Shown piece after piece: positions 28,190-37,520 of a stretch of 64,000 nucleotides of DNA. Source of the stretch: Desulforhopalus sp. (GTDB taxonomy: Bacteria > Desulfobacterota > Desulfobulbia > Desulfobulbales > Desulfocapsaceae); NCBI GenBank assembly GCA_030247675.1, contig JAOTRX010000004.1:240910-304909 (forward strand), read 5' to 3'. The notes beneath the pieces are model-generated. The model saw only the letters and a list, made by a program, of their open reading frames with translations. It did not search any database and had not been told where the DNA came from. How positions within the stretch are numbered: position 1 is the first letter of the stretch; every line of letters begins with the position of its first letter. Both the position numbers and the translations under genes were made by a program.

Positions 28190-28621
28190 CTATTTGCAGG
28201 CAAGAAAGGTCACATACATATCCACCTCGGCGATTCCGGCCCGGGTGATTTCTCGGTGCAGCATGTTGCGGTTATGATTGCTTGAGCGGCGCCAGGCTTC
28301 GTACATTTCCCGGGCCGAACGAAAGTTCCAGCCGACGTTTTCCACACAAAGCCGGCTGCCCGCTCGTTCAAACCGGTCATCGAAATTATTATGATTCATC
28401 GTCTCTTGTTGGGCCATATCGGTGCTGTGAACTTTGGCCAGGCTACTTAGGAGAGGGTCGAATCGCAAGGCAGGCAAACCCTTGTCTCTCCGATACTGGT
28501 TGATTTGCTCGAAAAGCTCCTGGCTGTAAGTGGTTGCCTCGGTATTCAGGACGCTCGCCCCCTGTGCTGTGCAGGAGAGCAGGGCAAGGAGGGCAAGTAC
28601 AAGCAGAAATAATGTTTTCAT
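28190..28621 (-). CDS. CAP (SCP/PR1) domain secreted protein
   Basis: A 143-residue exported CAP protein. The N-terminal signal is very hydrophobic, ending ALLSC, which could be a weak lipobox, so it may be a lipoprotein. The CAP fold motifs are present: INQYRRDKGLPALRFD, the histidine in KVHSTDMAQ, ENVGWNF and HNRNMLHREITRAGI. Bacterial CAP proteins are envelope or secreted proteins of mostly unknown role. It stands alone between the Lrp gene and the HD-GYP gene. Confidence 0.88.
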   Translation of the reverse strand: MKTLFLLVLALLALLSCTAQGASVLNTEATTYSQELFEQINQYRRDKGLPALRFDPLLSSLAKVHSTDMAQQETMNHNNFDDRFERAGSRLCVENVGWNFRSAREMYEAWRRSSNHNRNMLHREITRAGIAEVDMYVTFLACK

Positions 28622-28668
28622 TGGAGATATTGAAAGGGTGGTATCTTGTCTGGAAACATGGCAAGCAC

Positions 28669-30411
28669 CTAGATATTTCCCCTGTCCCCCGCATCCTCCG
28701 GCGAAGAGAGCACGAAGTTCTTTTCCAGAATCAAGTGGAGGCAGGCATCGACGCTTGGGGCATGATAACGGGTGCCCCGGCCGGTGCGGATTTCGTCAAG
28801 GGCCATGGTGATTCCGAGGGAGGGCCGATAGGGGCGGTGGGAAGACATGGCTTCAACGACGTCCGCGACCGTCAGAATCTTTGCCTCAAGGAGGATGCCT
28901 TCATCGGTAAGTCCCCTGGGATAACCGGAGCCGTCAAGGTGTTCATGGTGCTGATAAACAATCTCGGCGACCGGCCAAGGGAATTGGATGTTTTTCAGGA
29001 TCTCGTAGCCAACCTCGGGGTGGCATCTGAAAATGGCCTTCTCCTCTTTGGACAGCCGCGTCGGCTTGGCCAGGTACTCCGACGGCAAGGTAATTTTACC
29101 GATATCGTGCAGCAGGGCGGCAATATGCAGGCCCTCTATCCGTTCCTCGGAAAATTTCAGCTCTCGGGCAATGGCGCAGGCCAGGTGTTCCACCCGCTGC
29201 TGGTGTCCGGCGGTGTAGGGGTCACGTTTTTCGGCGGTGGAGGCGAGGGAGGTAACGGTTTCTTCAAGGCTTGCATGCAGGTCGTCGCGGCTTCTCTTGA
29301 GGATCTCCATGGCCATCTTCCGCTCGGTGATATCCCGGGCGATTCCACGGTATCCGGTCAGGGTGCCGGCTTCATCAAAGATCGGTACCGCGTTGTATTC
29401 AAGGACCACGCCGTGACCATCCTTTGTCTGGCAGGGAACTTCAAAACCGCTGAATGCCTTTTGCGCAGCCAGTAGTTGCAGGGAGGATTCACCTGCGGCG
29501 GCAGCCTGATCAGGCACCGCGAAATGCACGAGAGAGGTATGGAGTATCTCTTCCGGCAGATAGCCAAGGAGCTTCTGCACATGGGGGCTGGTGTAGACGT
29601 ATCTGCCAACATCGTCGGTTTCCCAGATCCAGTCGCTGGTGGTCTCCAAGAGGTTACGGAATCGCTCCTTGCTTTTCTCCAGGGACTTCAACAGGGCTTC
29701 CCGCTCAAGAAAGATGCGCTGCCTTTCACGGTCGGCCATCAGGCTCTGACGGATGGTGTACAGGGCCAGCAGAGAGACGATGAGGAGAATTCCCCCTGAA
29801 ATTGCCGAGAGTTTGTTGCGAATGGCGGCGATCTCGGCATGAACATCATCGATATACATGCCCGTGCCGATGATCCATCCCCAGGGCTTGAAACCTTTGA
29901 CATAGGAAACCTTCGGCACGATCTTCTGGGCGTCGTCCTTCCACTGCCACATATATTCGACAAAGCCGGCACCCTGTTTTTCAACCACTCGAACAAATTC
30001 GACAAAGAGGCGCTTGCCCTTCGGGTCCTTGAAGTCGGTAATATCCATGCCGTCCAGATCGGAGCGGTAGGGGTGCATGACCATCCGCGGAGTCATGTCG
30101 TTCATCCAGAAATAATCTTTCTTTTCCGGGCCATAGCGAAGCTTACGGATGCGCAGGACCGCCCGTAGTTGGGCCTCTTCCCTGCTCAGTTCTCCGGAAA
30201 GCTCCCGTTCGCGATAGGAGTCGAGGAGGCTCCAGGCGGTTTCCGTCTGTTCCTGAATCATTTCCTGCTTCCGGTTCATCAGGCTTTGCTCAAGCTGGGG
30301 CAAGAGGATAAAGAACATGGCGGTGACAAAGAGAAGGATGGTCAGAAAGGCCGGCAGGGCGATCCGGATGGAAATGGTATTTGATATCTTTTTCAGCTTC
30401 TTGGCAGGCAT
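28669..30411 (-). CDS. Cache-PAS-HD-GYP signalling protein (c-di-GMP phosphodiesterase)
   Basis: A 580-residue membrane receptor. A first membrane helix (about 17-38) and a second (about 202-222) enclose a periplasmic single-Cache domain (KDYFWMNDMTPRMVMHPY, GFKPWGWIIGTGMYIDD). A coiled coil leads to a PAS domain (about 255-370; SDWIWETDDVGRYVYTS, ending YRGIARDITERK). The HD-GYP domain follows, with HDIGKI and HHEHLDGSGYPRGL, and should break c-di-GMP to pGpG or GMP. Downstream targets are not adjacent. Confidence 0.94.
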   Translation of the reverse strand: MPAKKLKKISNTISIRIALPAFLTILLFVTAMFFILLPQLEQSLMNRKQEMIQEQTETAWSLLDSYRERELSGELSREEAQLRAVLRIRKLRYGPEKKDYFWMNDMTPRMVMHPYRSDLDGMDITDFKDPKGKRLFVEFVRVVEKQGAGFVEYMWQWKDDAQKIVPKVSYVKGFKPWGWIIGTGMYIDDVHAEIAAIRNKLSAISGGILLIVSLLALYTIRQSLMADRERQRIFLEREALLKSLEKSKERFRNLLETTSDWIWETDDVGRYVYTSPHVQKLLGYLPEEILHTSLVHFAVPDQAAAAGESSLQLLAAQKAFSGFEVPCQTKDGHGVVLEYNAVPIFDEAGTLTGYRGIARDITERKMAMEILKRSRDDLHASLEETVTSLASTAEKRDPYTAGHQQRVEHLACAIARELKFSEERIEGLHIAALLHDIGKITLPSEYLAKPTRLSKEEKAIFRCHPEVGYEILKNIQFPWPVAEIVYQHHEHLDGSGYPRGLTDEGILLEAKILTVADVVEAMSSHRPYRPSLGITMALDEIRTGRGTRYHAPSVDACLHLILEKNFVLSSPEDAGDRGNI

Positions 30412-30711
30412 GGCGGGTGGTGAAGATGTATGAAAATGATTATCAAAAAGATTAAGAAAGACGATTCATATAAAAATGATATCGTTTCCATCCCTGCAAG
30501 TGAAGGGAAAAGGGAGACGTCAATTGGTCAGAATAGGAATTTGGGGCAAGCAGAGTTAAATAGTTTGCCTGCTTAAATGAAAGGTGTGCCCCTGCCTCTA
30601 ATTAGAAATTGTCTTGCAGAGGTTCCTTGGGGATTGGTAAGGTCCTCAGGCCAGTAACCAACAAAAAACAGAGACCCGATAATCACAAGACCCATAGTCA
30701 TTTGCAAGCCT
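30412..30711. other. Divergent intergenic region (300 bases)
   Basis: Separates the HD-GYP gene (minus) from the ABC transporter genes (plus), so promoters for both must lie here. It is A/T-rich near 30430-30490. A degenerate copy of the dispersed repeat occupies 30550-30600. No ORF with a ribosome binding site and no tRNA-like fold was seen. Confidence 0.5.
30550..30600 (+). repeat. Dispersed two-hairpin repeat, copy 4 (degenerate)
   Basis: Starts GCAGAGTTAAATAG and ends CCCCTGCCTCTA. It keeps the shared core TTGCCTGCTT and the spacing of the other copies, roughly two thirds identical by eye, but has lost most of the stem pairing, so it looks like a relic. Confidence 0.5.
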
Positions 30712-31596
30712 ATGCAGCCGATCCTTGAAGTCAACCATCTTCGCAAGCGTTTTTCCAAGCTGGAAGCGGTTCGCGATGTGTCGTTTGCCGTCCGGACAGG
30801 CATCTGTTTCGGCCTTCTCGGCCCGAATGGTGCCGGCAAGACCACCACCTTGGAGATTGTCGAGGACATCATTGAGGCGACAAGTGGCGAAATTCTCTAC
30901 AATGGTCGCCCGCGAACGGCTTCCTTCCGGGAGGAAATCGGCATCCAGTTTCAGCACACCTCGCTGCTCAATTTTCTTACGGTGGAAGAGACTCTGGCGA
31001 CCTTTTCCCGACTGTTCAGCAAGCCTGCCGATACCAATGAAATAGCCCGTCGCTGCCAATTGACCGACCTTGGCAAACAGCGCAACGACAGGCTATCCGG
31101 CGGCCAGACCCAGCGCCTGATGCTGGCCTTGGCCCTGATCAACGAACCCCACCTGATTTTTCTTGATGAACCGTCAACCGGTCTCGACCCCCAGGCACGC
31201 CGTAATCTTTGGAATATCATCAGGCAATTGAAGGAAGAAGGCCGGACCCTGATCCTTACCACCCATTCGATGGAGGAGGCGGAGTATCTCTGCGACGAAA
31301 TTGCCATTATGGATCAGGGCATGATCATCGCCGGCGGCAGTCCGGCGGAATTGATCCGCCGGCACGGTGGCGGCAGTTCGATTATCCTGCCGGAGACCAT
31401 CAATAGCCAGCTGCTCGCCGAACTCCCTTTCGCTACATCCAGGCAGAATGGCAACATCGTTATCCACACCGATGAGATTCACCAGGGTCTGAACATCCTC
31501 ATGAAAAACGAGATCGATCTGCGGGGGGTATCCATTCATTCGGCCAACCTCGAAGATGTTTTTCTCAATCTGACCGGGAAGAAACTGCGGGAATGA
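30712..31596 (+). CDS. ABC transporter ATP-binding protein (ABC-2 type)
   Basis: A 294-residue ABC ATPase with Walker A GPNGAGKTTT, signature LSGGQTQRL, Walker B LIFLDEPSTGLD and the H-loop TTHS. The C-terminal 80 residues form the extension usual in DrrA/CcmA-like drug or lipid exporters. The signature reads GGQTQ instead of the common GGQ[KR]Q/R. It overlaps the permease start by 4 nt (ATGA), so the two form one exporter. The substrate is unknown. Confidence 0.94.
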   Translation: MQPILEVNHLRKRFSKLEAVRDVSFAVRTGICFGLLGPNGAGKTTTLEIVEDIIEATSGEILYNGRPRTASFREEIGIQFQHTSLLNFLTVEETLATFSRLFSKPADTNEIARRCQLTDLGKQRNDRLSGGQTQRLMLALALINEPHLIFLDEPSTGLDPQARRNLWNIIRQLKEEGRTLILTTHSMEEAEYLCDEIAIMDQGMIIAGGSPAELIRRHGGGSSIILPETINSQLLAELPFATSRQNGNIVIHTDEIHQGLNILMKNEIDLRGVSIHSANLEDVFLNLTGKKLRE

Positions 31597-32672
31597 CCGC
31601 CCCCTCTAACCATGAATACCCGATAAAGACCATGAATCTGCAGAGAATGTGGGCCATCTTTCAGGCCAGAAATGCTGAGTTTTTCCGTGATCGTGCCGCC
31701 TTTGGCTGGAACTTCGCCTTTCCTTTTCTGATCATCGTCGGCTTTGGCCTTATCTTTCAGGGTAAAGAATTCAAGCAATTCCAGGTCGGTATCTTTCCCC
31801 CAGCAGCCGTTGCCGACCTGGGCAGCACGACTCTGCCGCAGGCCTTTCGGAGTGATCGGCATATCATCTTTGTCCCGGTGGCAAACCTCGCCGAGGGTGA
31901 AACGAAGCTCAGTCACCACAAGATCGACCTGCTCGTCGATGCCCATTCGCTGGATAATGCCTACTGGATCAACGATTCCTCGCCCAACGGTTCTCTCGCC
32001 GAAAGGGTGTTCCTCGCCTCCTTCATGGCAGGCAAAACGCCCCCGGAAAAAGGAATCATCAACGGCCCGCAGATCCGCTATATCGACTGGCTGATGCCGG
32101 GTATCCTGGCGATGAATATGATGTTCTCGGCACTGTGGGGGGTCGGCTATGTCATTGTCCGCTATCGCAAAAACGGCACGCTGAAACGGCTGAAGGCCAC
32201 GCCGCTGACCGCCCTCGAATATCTGAGCGCCCAGATGCTGTCCCGCATCTTCCTTCTCATGTTCACCCTGTGCGTGGTATGGATCGGAGCTGACCTTATT
32301 TTTCACTTTCAGGTCCAGGGTTCGAGGATGCTTCTCTTACTGGTGTTTTTCCTCGGCGGCCTCAATCTCTGCGCCATTGGCCTGGTGCTTGCCGCCCGGG
32401 GCACTAGTGAAGAATTCACCAGCGGTGTTCTCAACTTCCTGTCCTGGCCGATGATGTTTCTGTCCGAGGTCTGGTTCTCCCTGGAAGGCTCATCGCGGCT
32501 GGTGCAGGACTTTGCCCGGCTCTTTCCCTTAACCCACCTACTGCGAGCCGCCCGGAAGGTCATGAACGAGGCCGCAACTCTTGCCGATATCCAGTTTGAG
32601 TGCGGTATCCTGCTGATCTCGACCATCATCTGCCTGGGGATAGCCGCAGCCCTCTTTTCCTGGAACGAGTGA
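31593..32672 (+). CDS. ABC-2 type permease
   Basis: A 359-residue membrane protein with the ABC-2 layout: one N-terminal helix (FAFPFLIIVGFGLIFQG), a large extracytoplasmic region (about 50-160), then five helices, including AMNMMFSALWGVGYVIVRYRKNGTLKRLKATPLT, the conserved coupling segment. It ends with LFPLTHLLRAAR, as typical for the family. It partners the upstream ATPase. It should be an exporter because no periplasmic binding protein is encoded nearby. Confidence 0.92.
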   Translation: MTAPSNHEYPIKTMNLQRMWAIFQARNAEFFRDRAAFGWNFAFPFLIIVGFGLIFQGKEFKQFQVGIFPPAAVADLGSTTLPQAFRSDRHIIFVPVANLAEGETKLSHHKIDLLVDAHSLDNAYWINDSSPNGSLAERVFLASFMAGKTPPEKGIINGPQIRYIDWLMPGILAMNMMFSALWGVGYVIVRYRKNGTLKRLKATPLTALEYLSAQMLSRIFLLMFTLCVVWIGADLIFHFQVQGSRMLLLLVFFLGGLNLCAIGLVLAARGTSEEFTSGVLNFLSWPMMFLSEVWFSLEGSSRLVQDFARLFPLTHLLRAARKVMNEAATLADIQFECGILLISTIICLGIAAALFSWNE

Positions 32673-32680
32673 GTTGTGAT

Positions 32681-34009
32681 TTAGCCGGAAGTATTTGCAA
32701 ATGGCCGAAATTGTTGAGCCGCAGTGGCTTGCGCACCTTCGTCCCCCGCCTTGTCGTCGCTCATCGAAACCTGCCACTGGTTACGATTTTGCAGCCATTC
32801 AAGAAGCCATTGCCGTTGTTCGGCTTTTCGCGTCGCACCCCGCAAACGCTGTTCAGCAAGGCGCATCTTCAACCGGAATTGTTGCATGGTGATGATATCG
32901 CGCAGGGCCTGCAGGGCAAGTTCCTGCTGATTGTCAGCCGACGGCAGGGTTACAGCAGTCGTTGCCGGACTCGCCAGATCGACCTCCTGCAGGGAACGCA
33001 CCTCTCCGGCCTCGGTAAGAAAGATGCCACTCGCCTTGACTGAACCGAGGATGCCGCCATCCTGGTCTTCCAGCTGGAATTTTGTCCCGGCATGGGCGAT
33101 ACTGATCGCCCCGACGCCGGCCTGGCGCAGCGACTGCAGGTTCTCTCCACCCTGGCCATCCGGTCTATAGATCAACAACTTGTCGAAAATGGGATCATTC
33201 TCATCGATCCACTGATTGGCGTCAGTGTCAAAATTTGCCAGCTCAGCAAAACCTTCTCCGCTCGCCGGACCGAACAATTCCAGGCCATTGCCGATGACTC
33301 CGTCGCTGTTGCGATCAAGGGCGAGAAAACCGCAGCCTTGGCTTGGACAGGCAAGCTGTTCCTTCTCACCATCACTATTTAGATCAAAATTGAAGACACC
33401 TTCCCCCAGCAGGGCGGTATCGGCGGAAAACCTGAGAATGAGCGGATCGATGAAGGTTGTGAGGCCTGTGGCAACCGAATTGGCGATCATGGTCCGCCGT
33501 TCCATGGATAATCCCAGATTAAAGGTAATATCTCGGCCATCCGCAGTATGCACCTGACCTTGCGCCGAAAACATAACCTTTTCTTCCTGGGTGTAAATGA
33601 TGCTGCTGACCAACTCCATTCTCTGAACCGGCACGAGGCCCTTGCTGATGGCGCTTGGCGAAGCGGTTGGGGATGCCGGATCACCATCTTCTACATATTC
33701 CCTGATGGTGACGGGCTGGCCGATGACCTGTTCTGTCAATTGTGATAGAATCTCCTTGCCGCCCGTGTCACTACCCCCGTTGGTTTCGTGGAGTGGCGGG
33801 CATTCCCCGCTCCCCCGGCTGACAAGGGATTGGTTGGTGCTTTGTATACGACTTGTACTGCTGAGGGAATTGGACAGGCGGACGCTGAAGTCCTCGGCCA
33901 AGGCCGGGGTGCTCGTGCCGCTAGCTAAACTGAGGTTCGATGTGCGTTGTTCTACTTCCCTGTAGGTTCGTGCTGCATCCATGCCGACCGCGGTCGCAGC
34001 GATTATCAT
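32681..34009 (-). CDS. Ca-binding EF-hand-like (VCBS-type) protein of unknown function
   Basis: A 442-residue protein with no clear signal peptide. The N-terminal 130 residues are Ser/Thr-rich and probably disordered. The middle has a beta-type segment (VHTADGRDITFNLGLSMERR). After it come three D-x-[ND]-x-D-type loops that look like calcium sites: FDLNSDGEKEQL, LDRNSDGVIGNG and FDTDANQWIDENDP. The C-terminus is a charged helix (QQFRLKMRLAEQRLRG). Similar proteins are often listed as VCBS-domain. The ATG at 34009 is chosen over an earlier in-frame start at 34033. Role unknown. Confidence 0.72.
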   Translation of the reverse strand: MIIAATAVGMDAARTYREVEQRTSNLSLASGTSTPALAEDFSVRLSNSLSSTSRIQSTNQSLVSRGSGECPPLHETNGGSDTGGKEILSQLTEQVIGQPVTIREYVEDGDPASPTASPSAISKGLVPVQRMELVSSIIYTQEEKVMFSAQGQVHTADGRDITFNLGLSMERRTMIANSVATGLTTFIDPLILRFSADTALLGEGVFNFDLNSDGEKEQLACPSQGCGFLALDRNSDGVIGNGLELFGPASGEGFAELANFDTDANQWIDENDPIFDKLLIYRPDGQGGENLQSLRQAGVGAISIAHAGTKFQLEDQDGGILGSVKASGIFLTEAGEVRSLQEVDLASPATTAVTLPSADNQQELALQALRDIITMQQFRLKMRLAEQRLRGATRKAEQRQWLLEWLQNRNQWQVSMSDDKAGDEGAQATAAQQFRPFANTSG

Positions 34010-34379
34010 AGGTCTTTCTCTTTGCCTCCACATGGGTTGTTGTTATAGATCGATGAGAAAGGTGGAACACCCTCTAAGGTGCTTTATCGGTAGAATTGAA
34101 TAAAGAGATTAGTCTTGTTAAGGCGGGACATGCCTTGATGTATCCTTTTAAAGGATCGCAGGTTTTTCGAAGTGGCGCTCTTGATTTGCCGGGGTTTCTC
34201 TGATACCAAAAGAAGAGAAGATGTGCATTTCCCACTACGCTCTTCGCAGTATCCCCATTAGCGGGCGGATGATCAAGGCTGGTAGTGGAGGGGAAGGGGG
34301 TATTGCATGTTGCGGGAGGTAGTGGAGATAGACCTTCCGAAGAGCTTGGGAGACAAGGTTTTTCAGAGAGGTTTGGCGA
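34010..34379. other. Divergent intergenic region (370 bases)
   Basis: Lies between the Ca-binding-like gene (minus) and the glycosyltransferase gene (plus). A GAGAGG box sits just before the ATG at 34380. I see no repeat copy, no RNA gene and no strong terminator. Promoters for both genes must be here, but none matches consensus well. Confidence 0.4.
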
Positions 34380-35093
34380 ATGTCGAAGACAACCGTAATA
34401 ATTCCCACCCTCAATGAAGAGGATAATATTGACCTTTTGCTGGAACGGATCTTTCGGGCGCGTCGCCTCCGGGATCTGGATTTCGACGTACTGTTTGTCG
34501 ACTCGGCCTCCCAGGATGCCACCTGTGAAAAAGTGCGTGCCTGGATGGACCACGAGCCGGTGCGTTTGCTGAGGCGTGATGTCAACCTGGGTCTTGCCGG
34601 AGCAGTCATTGCCGGAGCGAAGGCAACTGCCGCAACCTGGGTGCTGGTCATGGACGCCGACCTCAGCCATCCGCCGGAGATGATTCCCGACCTGCTGGAA
34701 CCCCTTCTCGCCGGAACCTGCGACATGGTTATCGGCAGCCGATATGTAGCCGGCGGAGCTACACCTGATTGGCCGTTGTCGCGGAGGATTTCCTCGCGTC
34801 TGGCCACCTATCCTGCCCTGTTGTTCTGCGATGTCCACGATCCTCTGGCGGGTTTTTTTGCAGTCGAGCGCTGGCGGCTTACCGATTTGCCGGGGCCCGT
34901 CCCCGGTTTTAAAATAGGCTTGGCGGTGCTCGCCGAATATTGTCAGGAGATGCGGGTCAAAGAGATCCCGGTGGTATTTCGAGATCGTGACTACGGGAAA
35001 TCAAAGATGGATAGCAGGATTATCCTGCAATATCTGCAGCAACTCCTTGTCCTTGGCGGACGCTGTCTGGCGAAGAGGCGGGCTGCACCTTGA
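34380..35093 (+). CDS. Family 2 glycosyltransferase, DPM1-like
   Basis: A 237-residue GT-A glycosyltransferase of the polyprenol-phosphate mannose synthase type. It shows IIPTLNEEDNIDLLLERI, the DxD-like metal site in LVMDADLSHPPE, IGSRYVAGGATPDWPLSRRI, and REIP-like VKEIPVVFRDRDYGKSKMD. It has no C-terminal membrane helices, so it is the soluble, DPM1-like form. The likely product is a lipid-phosphate sugar used for glycan or protein glycosylation. The acceptor and donor are not determined by sequence. Confidence 0.92.
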   Translation: MSKTTVIIPTLNEEDNIDLLLERIFRARRLRDLDFDVLFVDSASQDATCEKVRAWMDHEPVRLLRRDVNLGLAGAVIAGAKATAATWVLVMDADLSHPPEMIPDLLEPLLAGTCDMVIGSRYVAGGATPDWPLSRRISSRLATYPALLFCDVHDPLAGFFAVERWRLTDLPGPVPGFKIGLAVLAEYCQEMRVKEIPVVFRDRDYGKSKMDSRIILQYLQQLLVLGGRCLAKRRAAP

Positions 35094-35144
35094 ATCGGGT
35101 GACGGCGCGCCTAAAAACCTTTCGCTAGAATATTTCTTTAAGAA

Positions 35145-36530
35145 TTATAGATTGTTGTCGTTATCAGCAAGTTTTTTGGGGTCGAGCAGGGCCTGCAGTT
35201 CCTCCCGGGAAAGATCAGTCTCCTCAAGGGCCACTTCGAGAATTGGCCGTTTGTCCCTTTGGGCGATCTTGGCAATTTCCGCCGCCTGCATATAGCCGAT
35301 AATCGGATTAAGCGAGGTCACCAGGATTGGATTGAGAACCAGTGCCTGGATGTACACCTCTTTATTGACGATCATGCCGCTTATGGCTTTTTCACCGAGC
35401 GATTGCATACTTCCGGCAAGGAGTTGCACCGATTCAAGAACTTTTGCCGCAGCGAGTGGCAGCATGGTGTTCAGCTGGAAGTTACCGCCCATGCCCGTCA
35501 GGCTGATCGTCGTGTCGTTGCCGATGATCTGGGCGCAGGCCATACACACCGCCTCTGGGATAACCGGATTGACCTTGGCGGGCATGATGCTTGAGCCGGG
35601 CTGGAGACTTGGCAGGCGGATTTCCGCCAGTCCGGTGAGCGGGCCGGAATTCATCCAGCGCAGGTCGTTGGCGATCTTGCTGAGGGCGATGGCTGCGGCC
35701 TTCAGATGTCCGGAGAATTCAACAATGGTATCGAGGCTGCTGAGGCCTTTATACAGGGAGGGGGCCTGGGTAAAGGCAAGGCCCGTCGTCTTGCTGAGAT
35801 TGGCAATGGCCAGAGAGGCAAACTGCGGATGGCAATTTACCCCTGAGCCGACTGCCGTCCCGCCGAGGGGAAGCCTTTGCAGCCGGGGCAGGGCGCCTTC
35901 GATCCGTTCAGCGCATTCATCAATCTGCGCCGCCCAACCATCGGTTTCTGCCCGCAGGCGAATCGGCAGGGCGTCCATGAGATGGGTCCTGCCGGTCTTT
36001 ATCACCCCGGCATGGGCGGTCCCGAAGGCGCGAATGGTCACCGCCAGTTCCTTTATGGCCGGCAGCAGGGTGCTTGTCGCGGCAATGGCCGCCGACATAT
36101 GCAGGGCGGTAGGGATGACATCGTTGCTGCTTTGACCGAGATTGACATGGTCATTGGCCGAGAGTTCTACGCCTTTCTGGCGGATGAGCCCGGCAATGAC
36201 CTCATTGACATTCATGTTGGTGCTGGTTGCCGAGCCGGTTTGGTAGATGGGTACGGGAAACTGGTCGAGGGGCCGTTGCCGCAAAAGCTTGCCGACTGCC
36301 TCTTCAATAAGTTGGGCGTGGTCACCGGCAAGAAGACCGAGTTGCCGGTTGATTTTGGCGGCTGCCGCCTTAATGAGAAGGACCGCCTCGATAAAGGCCC
36401 AGGGCATAGGCTGCCGGGAGATGGTGAAGTTGCGGGTGGCCCGTTCGGTTTGGGCGCCGTAGAGAGCCCGTAACGGCACCTCAATCTCGCCCATACTGTC
36501 CCGTTCTATCCGGTATTTTTCCTTGGCCAT
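35145..36530 (-). CDS. fumC: Fumarate hydratase, class II
   Basis: Reversible hydration of fumarate to L-malate. 461 residues from the ATG at 36530, which has AAGGAG upstream; the frame extends to 36593. The superfamily signature GSSIMPAKVNP is intact, with GRTHLMDALP, NDHVNLGQSSND and IANDLRWMNSGP. The N-terminus (DSMGEIEVPLRALYGAQTERATRNF) fits fumarase better than aspartase, though PAKVNPVIPEAV is shared with AspA, so aspartase activity is a lesser possibility. A class I fumarase is also encoded at 50.4-51.9 kb. Confidence 0.88.
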   Translation of the reverse strand: MAKEKYRIERDSMGEIEVPLRALYGAQTERATRNFTISRQPMPWAFIEAVLLIKAAAAKINRQLGLLAGDHAQLIEEAVGKLLRQRPLDQFPVPIYQTGSATSTNMNVNEVIAGLIRQKGVELSANDHVNLGQSSNDVIPTALHMSAAIAATSTLLPAIKELAVTIRAFGTAHAGVIKTGRTHLMDALPIRLRAETDGWAAQIDECAERIEGALPRLQRLPLGGTAVGSGVNCHPQFASLAIANLSKTTGLAFTQAPSLYKGLSSLDTIVEFSGHLKAAAIALSKIANDLRWMNSGPLTGLAEIRLPSLQPGSSIMPAKVNPVIPEAVCMACAQIIGNDTTISLTGMGGNFQLNTMLPLAAAKVLESVQLLAGSMQSLGEKAISGMIVNKEVYIQALVLNPILVTSLNPIIGYMQAAEIAKIAQRDKRPILEVALEETDLSREELQALLDPKKLADNDNNL

Positions 36531-36732
36531 GGGAGTCTCCTTTTTCGGTTGTCCATTTTTCGGCACCTGGGCTTGTGACGACTGAAATAACATGCAGCGA
36601 GTCCAGTCTTGTTGATACCTTAAAAATTCGTACCTTGCTTTTCAAGGAGGAATCTGCTGACGATTGGTGTTTGCCAAAAGGGAGCGGCGAGAAATGCGGG
36701 GATGAGGAAGGATGGGGGCGGGTGAGTGCTTT

Positions 36733-36770
36733 GGCCCGTTGCTCGATTCAAGCAATTCGAGCAACGGGCC
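36733..36770. terminator. Perfect 14-bp hairpin after the desulfoferrodoxin gene
   Basis: GGCCCGTTGCTCGA at 36733-36746 pairs exactly with 36757-36770 around a 10-base loop. It begins nine bases past the desulfoferrodoxin stop on the minus strand. No T-tract follows on that strand. It most likely ends or protects that transcript. Confidence 0.6.
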
Positions 36771-36778
36771 GGGAAGGC

Positions 36779-37153
36779 TTATTTCTTCCAGAGGCCGTGC
36801 AGATTACAGTAAGCGCGAGCGGTAACGCCGTCGGCTGCAACCGGGAAAAACGCCGTCGGCTTATCGTTTGGTTTGAGGAATTGACGGTACACCAGGTCGC
36901 CGGCAATGAGCTCTATCCACTCGATAAAATGGGCGTCGGTCATCGGGTGTTCAACCGTTCCGACGGTCACTTGCCAGCCGCCATCTTTTTTGGCCAATGC
37001 CGGGACGTGCTTTTCCACAGCCGCATCCGTGGTGTTCTCGGATTGGATGGTCATGGTCTTGCCGCAGCACATCATCTCAGCACCACCGGCAGTCAGAACC
37101 TCGACTATATTTCCACAAACTTCGCACTTATACACTGCCATTTTCTTCGCCAT
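36779..37153 (-). CDS. dfx: Desulfoferrodoxin (superoxide reductase)
   Basis: Reduces superoxide to peroxide without making oxygen, a defence used by anaerobes. From the ATG at 37153 (GGAGG upstream) it has 124 residues. Center I is the desulforedoxin-like domain with Cys10, Cys13, Cys29 and Cys30. Center II (neelaredoxin) has Glu47-Lys48-His49, then HPMTDAHFIEWIEL and YCNLHGLW for the four His and one Cys ligands. All ligands are present. Electrons usually come from rubredoxin, and one is encoded 6.5 kb away at 43.7 kb. The frame opens further to 37243, but the extra part is unlike the family. Confidence 0.96.
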   Translation of the reverse strand: MAKKMAVYKCEVCGNIVEVLTAGGAEMMCCGKTMTIQSENTTDAAVEKHVPALAKKDGGWQVTVGTVEHPMTDAHFIEWIELIAGDLVYRQFLKPNDKPTAFFPVAADGVTARAYCNLHGLWKK

Positions 37154-37520
37154 GCGTTTTCCTCCAGGTATATGGTTGGTTTTTGGTTGCCTTGCGATCT
37201 GTCCGCTGTTGGCCTCCGCAGGTAACGTGTGCAGCTTATTCACAATAATCCGCCGGTGCTTTGGGGACCCTCGCCGACTTCACCCGCCTAAATTAATCAC
37301 GTATGGCGATGGTCGCAAATTATTTGCGCAATTAAAAGAGAAAAGTTCTCAAATGACGGTATAAGTCTTGGAAAAGGTTATGAAGAACCTTTTCTTGCTG
37401 GAAAGAGTGTGCTACTGTTTTTGGATCGTAGCCGGGAGGTGACCCGGATCATTACCCGCTGGAGCAATCTAGAAAAACGAAGGTGTTTGAAGTCAGTAAA
37501 CTTAAGGAGATAGCGTACAC
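37154..37520. other. Divergent intergenic region (367 bases)
   Basis: Between the superoxide reductase gene (minus) and the DOMON gene (plus). It holds the hairpin GAAAAGGTT/AACCTTTTC at 37371-37394 (9 bp, 6-base loop), which could be an operator or a leader structure. AAGGAG sits before the ATG at 37521. No ORF or repeat copy was recognised. Confidence 0.5.

Noticed and set aside
28534..29475. Long plus-strand ORF of 313 codons
   Set aside because: It is antisense to the HD-GYP gene, whose domain motifs are unmistakable. The shadow has a low-complexity Gly-rich composition and no ribosome site.
35145..36530. Aspartate ammonia-lyase
   Set aside because: The PAKVNP and some C-terminal residues look like AspA, but the N-terminus and the IANDLRW segment favour fumarase. 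Kept as the lesser alternative.
37371..37394. Terminator reading of the GAAAAGGTT hairpin
   Set aside because: It lies between divergent genes, so no transcript should end there. It is noted only as a possible operator or leader structure.
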